Origin: Clostridium luticellarii
GTDB taxonomy: Bacteria; Bacillota; Clostridia; Clostridiales; Clostridiaceae
DNA length: 64,000 nt
Reading direction: 5' to 3'
NCBI RefSeq assembly: GCF_002995845.1
Contig: NZ_PVXP01000006.1
Coordinates: forward strand, 1 to 64,000
The notes beneath the pieces are model-generated. The model made no database searches. It saw only the letters and a program-made list of their open reading frames with translations, and had not been told where the DNA came from. Of this stretch, positions 18,048-26,934 are shown piece by piece; the first letter of the stretch is position 1; each line of letters starts with the position of its first letter. Made by a program: the position numbers and the translations under genes.

Positions 18048-18764
18048 AGTTTCCCTTTTTATTATGAAGTTTTTAGCATTCATTTCAAATGTATCATCCA
18101 GGGGCTCTAATTTTACCTCTTTATATTTCATTGAAAGAGCTGTGTATATGAGTCTGTCTGCCAACTCAGGATTTTTGGAGAGAAGAGAACCGTGAAAGTA
18201 GGTGCAGAGGCAGTTTTTATAGATGCATCCTTCAAGACCATCTTCACCGTTGTTTCCATAACCTGAAATGACTTTTCCAAAAGGTTCCAAGTCATTTATA
18301 TAGGTCTTTCCCGAATGATTTTCAAATCCTACATAGGTTTCGTTGAATTTTTTATTGTAGATCACTGTGTTTCCAATGAACCTTTTGCTCCCACCTTCGG
18401 TATGTATGTTCAGCACATCGAGGCCTGGAAGTTTTTCACCATCTGGAGTGCAGTAATATTTGCCTAAAAGCTGATAACCACCGCAGATAGACAGAAATAC
18501 TTTTCCTCCTTCTATATAATTTATTATGCCTTCCCTTTTATTTTTGGTCAAATCCTCTGATACTATGGATTGTTCATAATCCTGTCCGCCTCCAAAAAAA
18601 GTTATGTCATAACTGGAGTCATCAAAAATATCACCTAGAGATACATTGAATATATTTACGGATATTCCACGCTGCTGGGCTCTGTATTTTAGAATACGAA
18701 TATTTCCCAAATCGCCATATACATTTAAAAGATCAGGATACAAGTGGCATATGTTAAGTTCCAT
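18021..18764 (-). CDS. gatD: Lipid II isoglutaminyl synthase, glutamine amidotransferase subunit GatD
   Basis: 247 aa, a class I glutamine amidotransferase of the CobB/CobQ type. It begins with NICHLYPDLLNVYGDLGNI, carries the nucleophile in SICGGYQLLG, and the partner His in CTYFHGSLL. With MurT, encoded just upstream on the same strand, it amidates the D-Glu of lipid II stem peptides to D-isoglutamine. The spacing of 33 nt and the fixed MurT-GatD order identify it, and argue against a cobyric acid synthase. Confidence 0.92.
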   Translation of the reverse strand: MELNICHLYPDLLNVYGDLGNIRILKYRAQQRGISVNIFNVSLGDIFDDSSYDITFFGGGQDYEQSIVSEDLTKNKREGIINYIEGGKVFLSICGGYQLLGKYYCTPDGEKLPGLDVLNIHTEGGSKRFIGNTVIYNKKFNETYVGFENHSGKTYINDLEPFGKVISGYGNNGEDGLEGCIYKNCLCTYFHGSLLSKNPELADRLIYTALSMKYKEVKLEPLDDTFEMNAKNFIIKRETKNKKDHIS

Positions 18765-18797
18765 TTTATATCACACTCCCTATTGATTTGAATATTT

Positions 18798-20096
18798 TTA
18801 CCATAATTTTTTGATATAACCTTTAGAATTGAGAAACTTTCTCAAACTTATCATGGCAGTATAAGTGGCGAGTACATATACAGTATTTGATTCGCAATTC
18901 TTTACTTCTTCTATTAGTTGTTCATAAGTCTTACAGATTATAAAATTTTTTTCCGGCAGGCCTGCGACCTTTAACCTTACGGCCATATCATAGAGTCTTA
19001 TGCCGGATATCATTATTTTATCTATACTCAGAGAAGACAGCCTTTCAAAGTTAACATCCCATATCCAGGATACATCTCTTCCGTCTGCGTAATTGTCATT
19101 TAAAAGTACCACCAGATTGAAAGTTCTGTCATCAAGGCTTATAGTGTTTATAGCCTGATCATAACCGGCAGGGTTTTTTACCAGTATTATTTTCACTTCT
19201 TTGCTGCCTACTTCTATGCTTTCCTGCCTTCCAAAAGCACTTTGCTGTTTTTTAAGTGAATTATATATATGAGAGGTTGATATCCCGCAGACAACGGCTA
19301 CAGAATAGGCACACAGAGCATTGTACATATTATATATGCCTGGCTGATTTATGTAATAGTCCTCTCCGTTTATCACTACTGAAGAGCCGTCGGGAGTCTG
19401 AAACTTAATCTCATCCAGGACATAATCCAGATCAGGTCTTTTGTAACCGCAGTTTTCACAATAGTAATCGCCTAAATGGCTGTATGTAAGAAAATTATAT
19501 TTGTATGGGCTTTTACATTTTTTGCAGAACTTAGCGTCTGCGTTTATAGATACCTCCTTATCTCGAGTGGGGGAACAGTTGAAGCCATAGTAAATAGTTC
19601 TGTTTGGCACATTCAAATCTCCCAGCAGTGATTCATCACCGTTTAGAACTAAATTTGTCAAGGGAGCCTTTTTAATACCCTGAAGAATCTTTTGCAAAGT
19701 TGTATAGACTTCACCGTATCTATCCAGCTGATCTCTGAACAAGTTGGTAACTGCTATAACTTCCGGAGTTATATAATCTGTAAAAAAAGATACGTTTGCT
19801 TCATCACATTCTATGACTGCATAATTTGTTTCGCAGCATTTTTTAAATGAGTAATTTTCCACAAAGCAGGCAACTATACCCGTAATCATATTTGCTCCTG
19901 TACTGTTTGTTATCACAGATTTTCCGGTATCCTTTAATATGTTGTATATCATGCTGGTAGTAGTGGTTTTCCCATTTGTGCCGGTTATAAGTATAATTTT
20001 ATAATTTTTACATATGACTTTTAAGATATTCTTATCAAGTTTCAATGCAACCTTGCCAGGGAAATTACTTCCACCTTTAAATAACAATTTTGACAA
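18798..20096 (-). CDS. murT: Lipid II isoglutaminyl synthase, Mur-ligase subunit MurT
   Basis: At least 432 aa. It has the Mur ligase P-loop TGTNGKTTTT, the four-cysteine zinc ribbon unique to MurT (CKKCKSPYKYN then YYCENCGYKRP), and a C-terminal domain with LVVLLNDNYADGRDVSWIWD. It activates the D-Glu carboxylate with ATP so that ammonia from GatD can amidate it. The listed start is TTG 20096, which has a poor ribosome site. The frame is open 17 more codons to an ATC at 20147-20145, 8 nt after AAAGGTGG, and that stretch looks like the usual hydrophobic MurT N-terminus, so the true protein is probably 449 aa. Confidence 0.93.
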   Translation of the reverse strand: MSKLLFKGGSNFPGKVALKLDKNILKVICKNYKIILITGTNGKTTTTSMIYNILKDTGKSVITNSTGANMITGIVACFVENYSFKKCCETNYAVIECDEANVSFFTDYITPEVIAVTNLFRDQLDRYGEVYTTLQKILQGIKKAPLTNLVLNGDESLLGDLNVPNRTIYYGFNCSPTRDKEVSINADAKFCKKCKSPYKYNFLTYSHLGDYYCENCGYKRPDLDYVLDEIKFQTPDGSSVVINGEDYYINQPGIYNMYNALCAYSVAVVCGISTSHIYNSLKKQQSAFGRQESIEVGSKEVKIILVKNPAGYDQAINTISLDDRTFNLVVLLNDNYADGRDVSWIWDVNFERLSSLSIDKIMISGIRLYDMAVRLKVAGLPEKNFIICKTYEQLIEEVKNCESNTVYVLATYTAMISLRKFLNSKGYIKKLW

Positions 20097-20147
20097 CTTT
20101 ATTATAGCCTTGGAAATAATAATACTAAAAAAAGATTTTATATTGAT

Positions 20148-20458
20148 TTTTCACACCACCTTTATGTAAATAAAAAAATATTATGTCGTTTCTTATGTAA
20201 ATTAACTCTTAAATATTATAATACAATACGATGCTTTTTACATTAGAAAAACAAAAAAAGGTCCCATAAATTATATATATAAGATGGAAAAATCAAAAAA
20301 TAGAAATTTTTAATTCGCATATAAGAATTTTTTAATTCACGATATAATGTATCATATATAAAATTAGAATAGCATAATAATATTTAATTATAAATAAAGA
20401 ATATGTTATTGCAAGCCTTAATCCAAAAAATCTATATAATGAAAAAAATATAATTTTT
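20148..20458. other. AT-rich divergent intergenic region between murT and pckA
   Basis: No gene is seen. It holds the murT ribosome site (minus strand, AAAGGTGG at 20156-20163) and a near-direct repeat of about 23 bp (20302-20324 and 20324-20347, AGAAATTTTTAATTC versus AGAATTTTTTAATTC) ahead of pckA. The rest is simple A/T sequence. Confidence 0.6.
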
Positions 20459-20487
20459 TTGTTGCATTTTTCTATAAATAGTATAAT
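20459..20487 (+). promoter_or_regulatory. Vegetative promoter of pckA
   Basis: TTGTTG (20459-20464), a 17-nt spacer and a perfect TATAAT (20482-20487) lie 37 nt before the start. Confidence 0.6.
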
Positions 20488-20523
20488 ATATAATTATAAG
20501 ACTATTCGGGGGGGGAAAAGAAT

Positions 20524-22110
20524 ATGAATATGGACTTGACGTATTTGAATATCGACAGATATAGGGCTATGTATAGAAATTTACCGCCAGCAAAACTTAT
20601 AGAGCTTTCAATCAAAAGGAACGAGGGCATCTTATCTAATAAGGGAGCCTTGATGATTAACACAGGAAAGTATACAGGAAGATCTCCCAAAGACAGGTTC
20701 ATAGTCAGACAAAAAAGTATAGTGGATAAGATAAATTGGGGTAATACAAACTTATCCATAGATGAAGGAACTTTTGACAGACTATATAACAGAGTATTGA
20801 GCTATCTGCAGGACAGAGATATCTTTGTATTTGATGGATTTGTAGGTGCATTAAGTGAATATTCGATGCCTATAAGAGTCATATGTGAAAAAGCTTCTCA
20901 GGCTCTATTTGCAACACAGATGTTTAGGAGACCAGCCCTGGATGAGCTGAAGAATTTTGATCCAGAGTTCAATGTAATAGCTGTACCCGACTTTAAAGCC
21001 TGCGGAAAAAATGATGGGATCAATTCGGAAGCTTTTATATTGATAAATTTTGACAAAAGGGTAATATTAATAGGTGGAACGAGTTATTGCGGTGAAATAA
21101 AAAAATCGGTGTTTTCGGTGATGAATTTTTTGTTGCCACAGAAAGATGTTATGCCCATGCATTGTTCCGCTAATATAGGGGATGATGGAAAAACTTCTTT
21201 ATTTTTTGGACTTTCGGGAACTGGAAAGACCACGCTTTCTGCAGATAAAGATAGAAAATTAATTGGAGACGATGAGCATGGATGGTGTGATGAAGGGGTG
21301 TTCAATTTTGAAGGTGGATGTTATGCCAAAACTATAAGGCTGGACAGTGTAAAGGAACATGAAATATATGGAGCAATAAAATTTGGAACTGTTCTTGAAA
21401 ATGTAGTGGCAGATGAAAGCGGAGTGCCTGATTATAATGACAGCAGATATACGGAAAATACAAGAGCTGCCTACCCTATAGAATATATAGAAAATGTGGA
21501 AAAAAGCGGAGTTGGAGGGAACCCTCAGGCTATAATATTTTTAACCGCAGATGCTTTTGGAGTGATGCCTCCTATATGCAGGTTGTCCAAAGAAGCTGCT
21601 ATGTACCACTTCATGTCAGGATATACAAGTAAGGTGTCTGGAACAGAAAGAGGAATAACTGAACCTGAAGCCACTTTTTCAGCATGTTTTGGAGAGCCTT
21701 TCATGTTGATGCATCCTGCAGTATATGCCAGGCTGCTGGGAGAAAAGATAAACAAGCATAATACGGAAATATATATGGTGAACACGGGCTGGATAGGCGG
21801 CGAATATGGAGTTGGGAAGAGAATAGATCTACCTTATACCAGAGCAATGGTAAAAGCTGCTCTGGAGGGAAAGCTCAAAGATGGGAACTTTATAGAACAC
21901 CCTATATTTAAAGTGATGATGCCTACAAGCTGTCCTGGAGTTCCGGATGAAATATTAAATCCGAGAAATATGTGGAAGGATAAAAGAGCCTATGATATCA
22001 AGGCACAGGAGTTATCCAGAAAATTTCAGGAAAATTTCAAGAGATTTGAAGGCATTTCACAGAATATAATAAATGCAGGCCCAAGGGTTGAATCTCTGAG
22101 CCGTATATAA
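20524..22110 (+). CDS. pckA: Phosphoenolpyruvate carboxykinase (ATP)
   Basis: 528 aa, start behind GGGGGGGGAAAAG (a second ATG lies two codons on). The ATP-type enzyme is clear: INTGKYTGRSPKDRF, MHCSANIG, the kinase loop FGLSGTGKTTLSAD, and GDDEHGW with metal and nucleotide contacts. It interconverts oxaloacetate and phosphoenolpyruvate with ATP. In a fermenter that makes succinate it could run toward oxaloacetate and conserve ATP, feeding the succinate used by the upstream methylmalonyl-CoA operon; this link is inferred. Confidence 0.95.
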   Translation: MNMDLTYLNIDRYRAMYRNLPPAKLIELSIKRNEGILSNKGALMINTGKYTGRSPKDRFIVRQKSIVDKINWGNTNLSIDEGTFDRLYNRVLSYLQDRDIFVFDGFVGALSEYSMPIRVICEKASQALFATQMFRRPALDELKNFDPEFNVIAVPDFKACGKNDGINSEAFILINFDKRVILIGGTSYCGEIKKSVFSVMNFLLPQKDVMPMHCSANIGDDGKTSLFFGLSGTGKTTLSADKDRKLIGDDEHGWCDEGVFNFEGGCYAKTIRLDSVKEHEIYGAIKFGTVLENVVADESGVPDYNDSRYTENTRAAYPIEYIENVEKSGVGGNPQAIIFLTADAFGVMPPICRLSKEAAMYHFMSGYTSKVSGTERGITEPEATFSACFGEPFMLMHPAVYARLLGEKINKHNTEIYMVNTGWIGGEYGVGKRIDLPYTRAMVKAALEGKLKDGNFIEHPIFKVMMPTSCPGVPDEILNPRNMWKDKRAYDIKAQELSRKFQENFKRFEGISQNIINAGPRVESLSRI

Positions 22111-22172
22111 GTGTGGCATTGATATAAATAATTCTCAGGATTTAATTATGAAATACTTAGGGGATATATTTT

Positions 22173-22706
22173 ATGAAAGAGATATCTGTGAATGGTAAAA
22201 GAGTTATAATTAGAAAGGCTAATAAATCTGATGCAAGAGCATTAATAGAGTATCTTAATGTGATTGCAGGAGAATCAGATTTTTTGACCTTTGGAACAGG
22301 TCAGATAGATATAAGTACTGAGCAGGAAGAAACCTTTATTGAGAATTCTTTGAGAAAAGAAAATGCATTATTTATTGTAGCGGAAATCAATGGAAAAGTA
22401 GTTGGAAATTTGAACTTCTCTGGAGGGCTAACACAAAGAACTGCTCATATTGGTGAGCTTGGAGTAAGTATCCTTAAAGAATATTGGGGAAATGGTATTG
22501 GAAGGGAGCTTATAGAGTATTTGATCAGCTGGAGTAGAAATTCGAAAATAATTCGAAAAATCAATTTGAGAGTTAGAACTGATAATAAACGAGCTATTAA
22601 CTTATATAAGAAACTTGGTTTTTCAAAAGAAGGAATAGTAAAAAGAGATTTTTTAATTAATGAAAAATTCTATGATTCTTTAACAATGGGATTACTGATT
22701 GATTGA
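22173..22706 (+). CDS. GNAT-family N-acetyltransferase
   Basis: 177 aa. The GNAT fold is shown by IVAEINGKVVGNLNFSGG (beta4), the acetyl-CoA loop LGVSILKEYWGNGIGREL and the C-terminal LRVRTDNKRAINLYKKLGFSKEG. It resembles RimJ/RimL and speG-like members that acetylate peptides or small amines. The substrate is unknown. The gene is alone, between pckA and a terminator. Confidence 0.82.
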   Translation: MKEISVNGKRVIIRKANKSDARALIEYLNVIAGESDFLTFGTGQIDISTEQEETFIENSLRKENALFIVAEINGKVVGNLNFSGGLTQRTAHIGELGVSILKEYWGNGIGRELIEYLISWSRNSKIIRKINLRVRTDNKRAINLYKKLGFSKEGIVKRDFLINEKFYDSLTMGLLID

Positions 22707-22745
22707 AGTACAAATAAAAATTACTCATGAAACCTGATAATGAGT

Positions 22746-22778
22746 CGCTGTACTAAAAATAGTGCAGCGGCCTTTTTT
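22746..22778 (+). terminator. Rho-independent terminator after the GNAT gene
   Basis: CGCTGTACTA pairs with TAGTGCAGCG (one G-U) around AAAA, then GCCTTTTTT. Confidence 0.85.
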
Positions 22779-22839
22779 AATATATTCAATTAGCAAATTT
22801 TCATTGTGTATATGTTACAATTTATTAATAATACACTTG

Positions 22840-22869
22840 TTGGTAAAAAACTTACAATAATAGTATAAT
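22840..22869 (+). promoter_or_regulatory. Promoter of uppP
   Basis: TTGGTA (22840-22845), an 18-nt spacer and TATAAT (22864-22869) lie 90 nt before the gene. Confidence 0.5.
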
Positions 22870-22958
22870 GGTGATATTGCATTATTAATTGTAAATGCAA
22901 GTATGACAGGATACTTGATGTCCTGCACATTATAGGAGAAAGAGGGGAAGTAGAAATA

Positions 22959-23792
22959 ATGGAAATAATTTTTATTATTAAAGCTGTTATTATTGGAATA
23001 GTGGAGGGAATAACCGAATTTCTTCCAATATCTTCTACAGGACATATGATAATAGTGGGAAATCTGATAAACTTTAAAGCACCTGCTTATAACAAAGTTT
23101 ACATAGACATGTTCGAAATTGTAATTCAGCTTGGAGCCATATTGGCCATAGTAGTTCTTTACTGGAATAAAATATTTAACTCCCTTAAAAATCTTGCACC
23201 TGGCAAATGGGGATTTAAGCTCTGGTTCAGTATTTTGGTTGCCTTTATACCTTCTGCAGTTGCTGGATTTATTTTTAATGATATTATTCAGGAAAAATTG
23301 TTCAATCCCGTTACCGTTTCCTGTGCCCTTATATTCGGGGGTGTACTCATGATATACATGGAGAACAGGTATAGAAAGGGAAATAGTATTAGAAAAATTG
23401 AAGATGTAAATATTGTACAGGCATTTAAAATTGGGTGTTTCCAGTGTCTGTCATTATGGCCGGGAATGTCTAGATCTGCATCTACCATAATCGGAGGCTG
23501 GGTAAGCGGGCTTACCAATGTAGCTGCAGCGGAATTTTCCTTTTTTCTGGCAATACCTACTATGATAGCTGCGTCCGGCTGGTCTCTCATAAAAGTTAAA
23601 ATATCCATGAACTCCATTCAGATAATTGGGCTTGTTATAGGATTTGTAGTTTCATTTTTAGTGGCACTGGTAGTTGTGGATAAATTCATAGGATTTTTAA
23701 AGAAAAAACCTATGAGGGTATTTGCCGTATATAGAATATTTATAGGAATAGTGGTACTTGTTTTGGCTTTTACAAAAGTTATAAATGTTTAG
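22959..23792 (+). CDS. uppP: Undecaprenyl-diphosphatase UppP (BacA)
   Basis: 277 aa membrane protein with about eight helices. The two catalytic signatures are intact: EGITEFLPISSTGH near the N-terminus and PGMSRSAST at about residue 168. It recycles undecaprenyl diphosphate to the monophosphate carrier for peptidoglycan and other surface polymers and gives bacitracin tolerance. The start has AGAGGGGAAG 10 nt upstream. Confidence 0.95.
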   Translation: MEIIFIIKAVIIGIVEGITEFLPISSTGHMIIVGNLINFKAPAYNKVYIDMFEIVIQLGAILAIVVLYWNKIFNSLKNLAPGKWGFKLWFSILVAFIPSAVAGFIFNDIIQEKLFNPVTVSCALIFGGVLMIYMENRYRKGNSIRKIEDVNIVQAFKIGCFQCLSLWPGMSRSASTIIGGWVSGLTNVAAAEFSFFLAIPTMIAASGWSLIKVKISMNSIQIIGLVIGFVVSFLVALVVVDKFIGFLKKKPMRVFAVYRIFIGIVVLVLAFTKVINV

Positions 23793-24039
23793 GCATAAAT
23801 GTATATGAGTGTATATTTTATAATGAACCGCGATATGACTTGCTTCATTAATGAATATATATGAATTAAGTAATGCAGGATTAGCATATATGAAATGCAG
23901 ATTTTGTTGTTTTTAATTCTAAATAATATTTATTTTTATTAACATATTTCAGCGATTTAGTGTAGAATATTTAATAGGGTTAAATTTAATGGATAAATGG
24001 GATTCGCAATTAATCTTATAAATTTTAGGAGGGACTAAC

Positions 24040-25035
24040 ATGAATTATAATGTAGCAGTAGTGGGATGCACTGGAATGGTAGGAAGAAAGTTTCTTCAGG
24101 TACTGGAAGAAAGAAATTTTCCAATAAAAAATTTATATTTATATGCTTCTGCTAAATCCAGCGGAAAGGTATTGAAATTTAAAGATGTGGATTTCACAGT
24201 AGAAGAGTTGAATGAGGAAAACGTAAAAAATAAAAAAATAGATATTGCCTTGTTTTCAGCAGGGGCGGGCGTGAGTCTCAAATTTGCTCCTGTATTTTCA
24301 AAATATGGAGCAGTGGTTGTGGACAACAGTAGTGCCTGGAGAATGGATGAAAAGGTGCCTCTGGTAGTTCCCGAGGTGAATCCGGAGGATATAGAGTGGA
24401 ACAGCGGAATAATAGCTAATCCAAATTGCTCTACCATACAGGCGGTGGTAGCCATTAAGCCTCTCTATGACAAGTATGGCATAAAGAGAATAGTGTATTC
24501 TACATATCAGGCTGTATCTGGCGCTGGTATGGGTGGATACAACGATCTCATAGAAGGATATAAGGGAAATCCACCTAAAAAATTTCCTTATCCAATAGCA
24601 GGAAATATACTTCCGCATATAGATGTTTTTATGGACAATGGATATACTAAGGAAGAAATGAAAATGATAAATGAAACCAGAAAAATACTGCATGATGATG
24701 CTTTGAAAATTACAGCTACTACGGCAAGAGTACCAGTGGCATATGGGCACAGTGAGAGTATAAATATAGAATTTAAGAAGAATTTCAACATAGAAGATAT
24801 ATTTAAACTATATGGTGAATATGACGGAATAATATTAAAAGATGATGTTGAAAATCTAGTATATCCCATGCCTTTGGATTCTGCTGGAAAAGATGAAGTG
24901 TTTGTGGGAAGAATACGAAGAGACTTTAGCCTGGAAAGTGGAATTAATCTATGGGTGGTGGCAGACAATATAAGAAAAGGTGCAGCTACCAATGCTGTTC
25001 AAATAGCAGAATGTATAATCAAAAATGAAAGATAA
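24040..25035 (+). CDS. asd: Aspartate-semialdehyde dehydrogenase
   Basis: 331 aa. The N-terminal NADP site is VAVVGCTGMVGRKF, the catalytic cysteine is in NPNCSTIQ (about residue 130), and ATTARVPVAYGHSES supplies the substrate His region. It reduces aspartyl phosphate to the semialdehyde, the branch point for lysine, diaminopimelate, threonine and methionine. It leads a cluster with dapA and dapB. The 247-nt upstream gap holds no lysine riboswitch that I can recognise. Confidence 0.95.
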   Translation: MNYNVAVVGCTGMVGRKFLQVLEERNFPIKNLYLYASAKSSGKVLKFKDVDFTVEELNEENVKNKKIDIALFSAGAGVSLKFAPVFSKYGAVVVDNSSAWRMDEKVPLVVPEVNPEDIEWNSGIIANPNCSTIQAVVAIKPLYDKYGIKRIVYSTYQAVSGAGMGGYNDLIEGYKGNPPKKFPYPIAGNILPHIDVFMDNGYTKEEMKMINETRKILHDDALKITATTARVPVAYGHSESINIEFKKNFNIEDIFKLYGEYDGIILKDDVENLVYPMPLDSAGKDEVFVGRIRRDFSLESGINLWVVADNIRKGAATNAVQIAECIIKNER

Positions 25036-25076
25036 TTGATGTATTTTATTAAATATTTTAATGACGAGGTGTTATT

Positions 25077-25958
25077 ATGAGTTTATTTAGGGGTTCAGGG
25101 GTTGCTATAATTACTCCATTTAAAGACAATGGAGTTGATTTTGAAAAATTAGAGGAATTATTGGAGTGGCACATTGAATCCGGTACTGATGCGATAATAA
25201 TCTGTGGAACTACCGGAGAGGCGTCTACCATGACTGAAAAAGAGAGAAAGGACACTATAAAGTTTACTGTAGATACCGTTAAAGGGAGAATTCCTGTTAT
25301 TGCAGGAACAGGAAGTAATTGTACCCAGGCTGCCGTAGATATGAGCAAATGGGCAGAAAGCATAGGTGTAGATGGGGTTCTGGTGATCACACCCTACTAT
25401 AATAAGACTACGCAAAAGGGGTTGGTGGAGCATTTTAAGGCAGTGGCTTCAAGTATAAAAACTCCTGTGGTCATATATAATGTACCAGGCAGAACCGGGC
25501 TCAATTTAAAGCCTGAAACTCTGGAAAAATTATGCCGCGTAGAAAATATTGCCGCTGTGAAAGAAGCTAGTGGAAATATAAGTCAGATTGCCAAAGTAAA
25601 GGCACTGTGCGGAGATAATATTGATCTGTATTCGGGAAATGATGATCAGACCATACCTATACTTTCCCTGGGTGGAATAGGTGTTATATCGGTACTTGCC
25701 AATATTATTCCAAAAGACATGCATGATATGTGTAAGTTGTTTTTGAAGGGAAATGTGAAAGAAGCGTTGACCCTTCAGCTAAAGGCTCTGTCTTTAATGA
25801 ATGCCATGTTTGTGGAAACCAATCCTATACCTATAAAGACGGCCATGAATATCTTGGGAATGAATGCAGGAGATCTGAGACTTCCTCTTTGCAGCATGTC
25901 AGAAGGAAATTTGGAAATTGTGAAATCAGAGCTTAAAAATTATGGACTTTTGAAATAA
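25077..25958 (+). CDS. dapA: 4-hydroxy-tetrahydrodipicolinate synthase
   Basis: 293 aa, 41 nt after asd. The aldolase barrel shows [10 protein letters not shown], the proton-relay Tyr in [11 protein letters not shown] and the Schiff-base lysine in VKEASGN (about residue 161). It condenses pyruvate with aspartate semialdehyde, the first step to diaminopimelate and lysine. Length and motifs are typical. Confidence 0.95.
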   Translation: MSLFRGSGVAIITPFKDNGVDFEKLEELLEWHIESGTDAIIICGTTGEASTMTEKERKDTIKFTVDTVKGRIPVIAGTGSNCTQAAVDMSKWAESIGVDGVLVITPYYNKTTQKGLVEHFKAVASSIKTPVVIYNVPGRTGLNLKPETLEKLCRVENIAAVKEASGNISQIAKVKALCGDNIDLYSGNDDQTIPILSLGGIGVISVLANIIPKDMHDMCKLFLKGNVKEALTLQLKALSLMNAMFVETNPIPIKTAMNILGMNAGDLRLPLCSMSEGNLEIVKSELKNYGLLK

Positions 25959-26010
25959 AAATAGAATAAATTATTGAGAATATTGTGTAAATAGAAAATT
26001 TTATTTTTTC

Positions 26011-26048
26011 AATTTAACGTGAAAGACTGATTTCTTTCACGTTAAATT
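26011..26048 (+). repeat. Perfect 15-bp inverted repeat between dapA and dapB
   Basis: AATTTAACGTGAAAG and CTTTCACGTTAAATT flank an 8-nt loop. No T-run follows on either strand, so it is not a standard terminator. It may be an RNA-stabilising stem or a protein site. Confidence 0.6.
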
Positions 26049-26103
26049 GTATATGCCAAGATTTAAATTTTTTAAAATAAAGTAATTGTAAGGAGAGGTA
26101 TGA

Positions 26104-26853
26104 ATGGTTAGAGTTATATTAAATGGATGCAATGGCAAAATGGGAAAAGTAATACAAAATTTGGCGGAAAAAGATTTAAATGTATCTATAATGGCAGGGG
26201 TGGATAAAAATTCTGGACAAAATAAATTTCCAGTTTTTCCTGGTATAGATCAGTGTAATGTTGAAGCAGATGTCATATTGGATTTTTCCAGACCTGATGC
26301 ATTGGATTCACTTATCGAATATGGAAAGAGAAAAAATATTGGTATAATATTTTGCACTACGGGATATGATGATAATCAAATCAAAAAAATAAAAGAGGCT
26401 TCAAGTAGCATTCCTATTTTTCGATCGGCCAATATGTCCATAGGTATAAATGTGATAAATAGAGTATTAAAGGATATAAGTGGTTTTTTGTATAAAAATT
26501 TTGATATAGAGATAATAGAAAAACATCATAACCAAAAGGTGGATGCTCCAAGTGGAACGGCATTGATGCTTGGAAATACTATAAAGGATTCCATTTCCCA
26601 GGATATAAATTTTGTAAATGGGAGGGAAGGAATTAGAAAAAGACTTCATAATGAAATAGGTTTTCATGCTGTAAGGGGAGGAAGCATAGTAGGAGAACAT
26701 GAAGTTATATTTGCAGGACAGGGTGAGACAGTAGAAATAAAACATACGGCCATTTCCAGAGAGGTATTTGCAGTAGGAGCTTTAAAGGCCTGTGAGTTTA
26801 TGTACAAGCAAAAAAGCGGATTTTATTCCATGGATGATGTGATTTCATATTAA
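26104..26853 (+). CDS. dapB: 4-hydroxy-tetrahydrodipicolinate reductase
   Basis: 249 aa, behind AAGGAGAGG. It has the N-terminal GCNGKMGKV nucleotide loop, the catalytic EKHHNQKVDAPSGTA motif (His pair and Lys) and a C-terminal tail ending in an aromatic-rich segment. It reduces the dapA product with NAD(P)H toward diaminopimelate. It follows dapA after 145 nt that include a strong inverted repeat. Confidence 0.95.
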   Translation: MVRVILNGCNGKMGKVIQNLAEKDLNVSIMAGVDKNSGQNKFPVFPGIDQCNVEADVILDFSRPDALDSLIEYGKRKNIGIIFCTTGYDDNQIKKIKEASSSIPIFRSANMSIGINVINRVLKDISGFLYKNFDIEIIEKHHNQKVDAPSGTALMLGNTIKDSISQDINFVNGREGIRKRLHNEIGFHAVRGGSIVGEHEVIFAGQGETVEIKHTAISREVFAVGALKACEFMYKQKSGFYSMDDVISY

Positions 26854-26868
26854 AATTAAAATAAAAGT

Positions 26869-26934
26869 GAGGTGAAAAGCGGCAGGCATGTAATTAATGT
26901 TCTGCTCTAGAAGCAGAAGCATGGCTGCCGCAGA
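26869..26934 (+). promoter_or_regulatory. metF ribosome site bridged by a hairpin
   Basis: GAGGTG (26869-26874) lies 60 nt from the metF ATG. Between them GCGGCAG (26879-26885) pairs perfectly with CTGCCGC (26925-26931), continued by CATG/CATG after a G-G mismatch, with an inner TTCTGCT/AGCAGAA hairpin (26900-26918). Folded, the spacing becomes 4 plus 3 = 7 nt, which is ideal. There is no other Shine-Dalgarno near the ATG. Confidence 0.6.

Noticed and set aside
18021-18764. Cobyric acid synthase, given the B12 theme of the window
   Set aside because: The gene is paired with murT, which carries the MurT zinc ribbon, and has the GatD size and motifs; it lacks the N-terminal synthetase domain of CobQ.
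23793-24039. Possible lysine riboswitch upstream of asd
   Set aside because: The conserved AGAGG and internal junction motifs of the L-box are missing.
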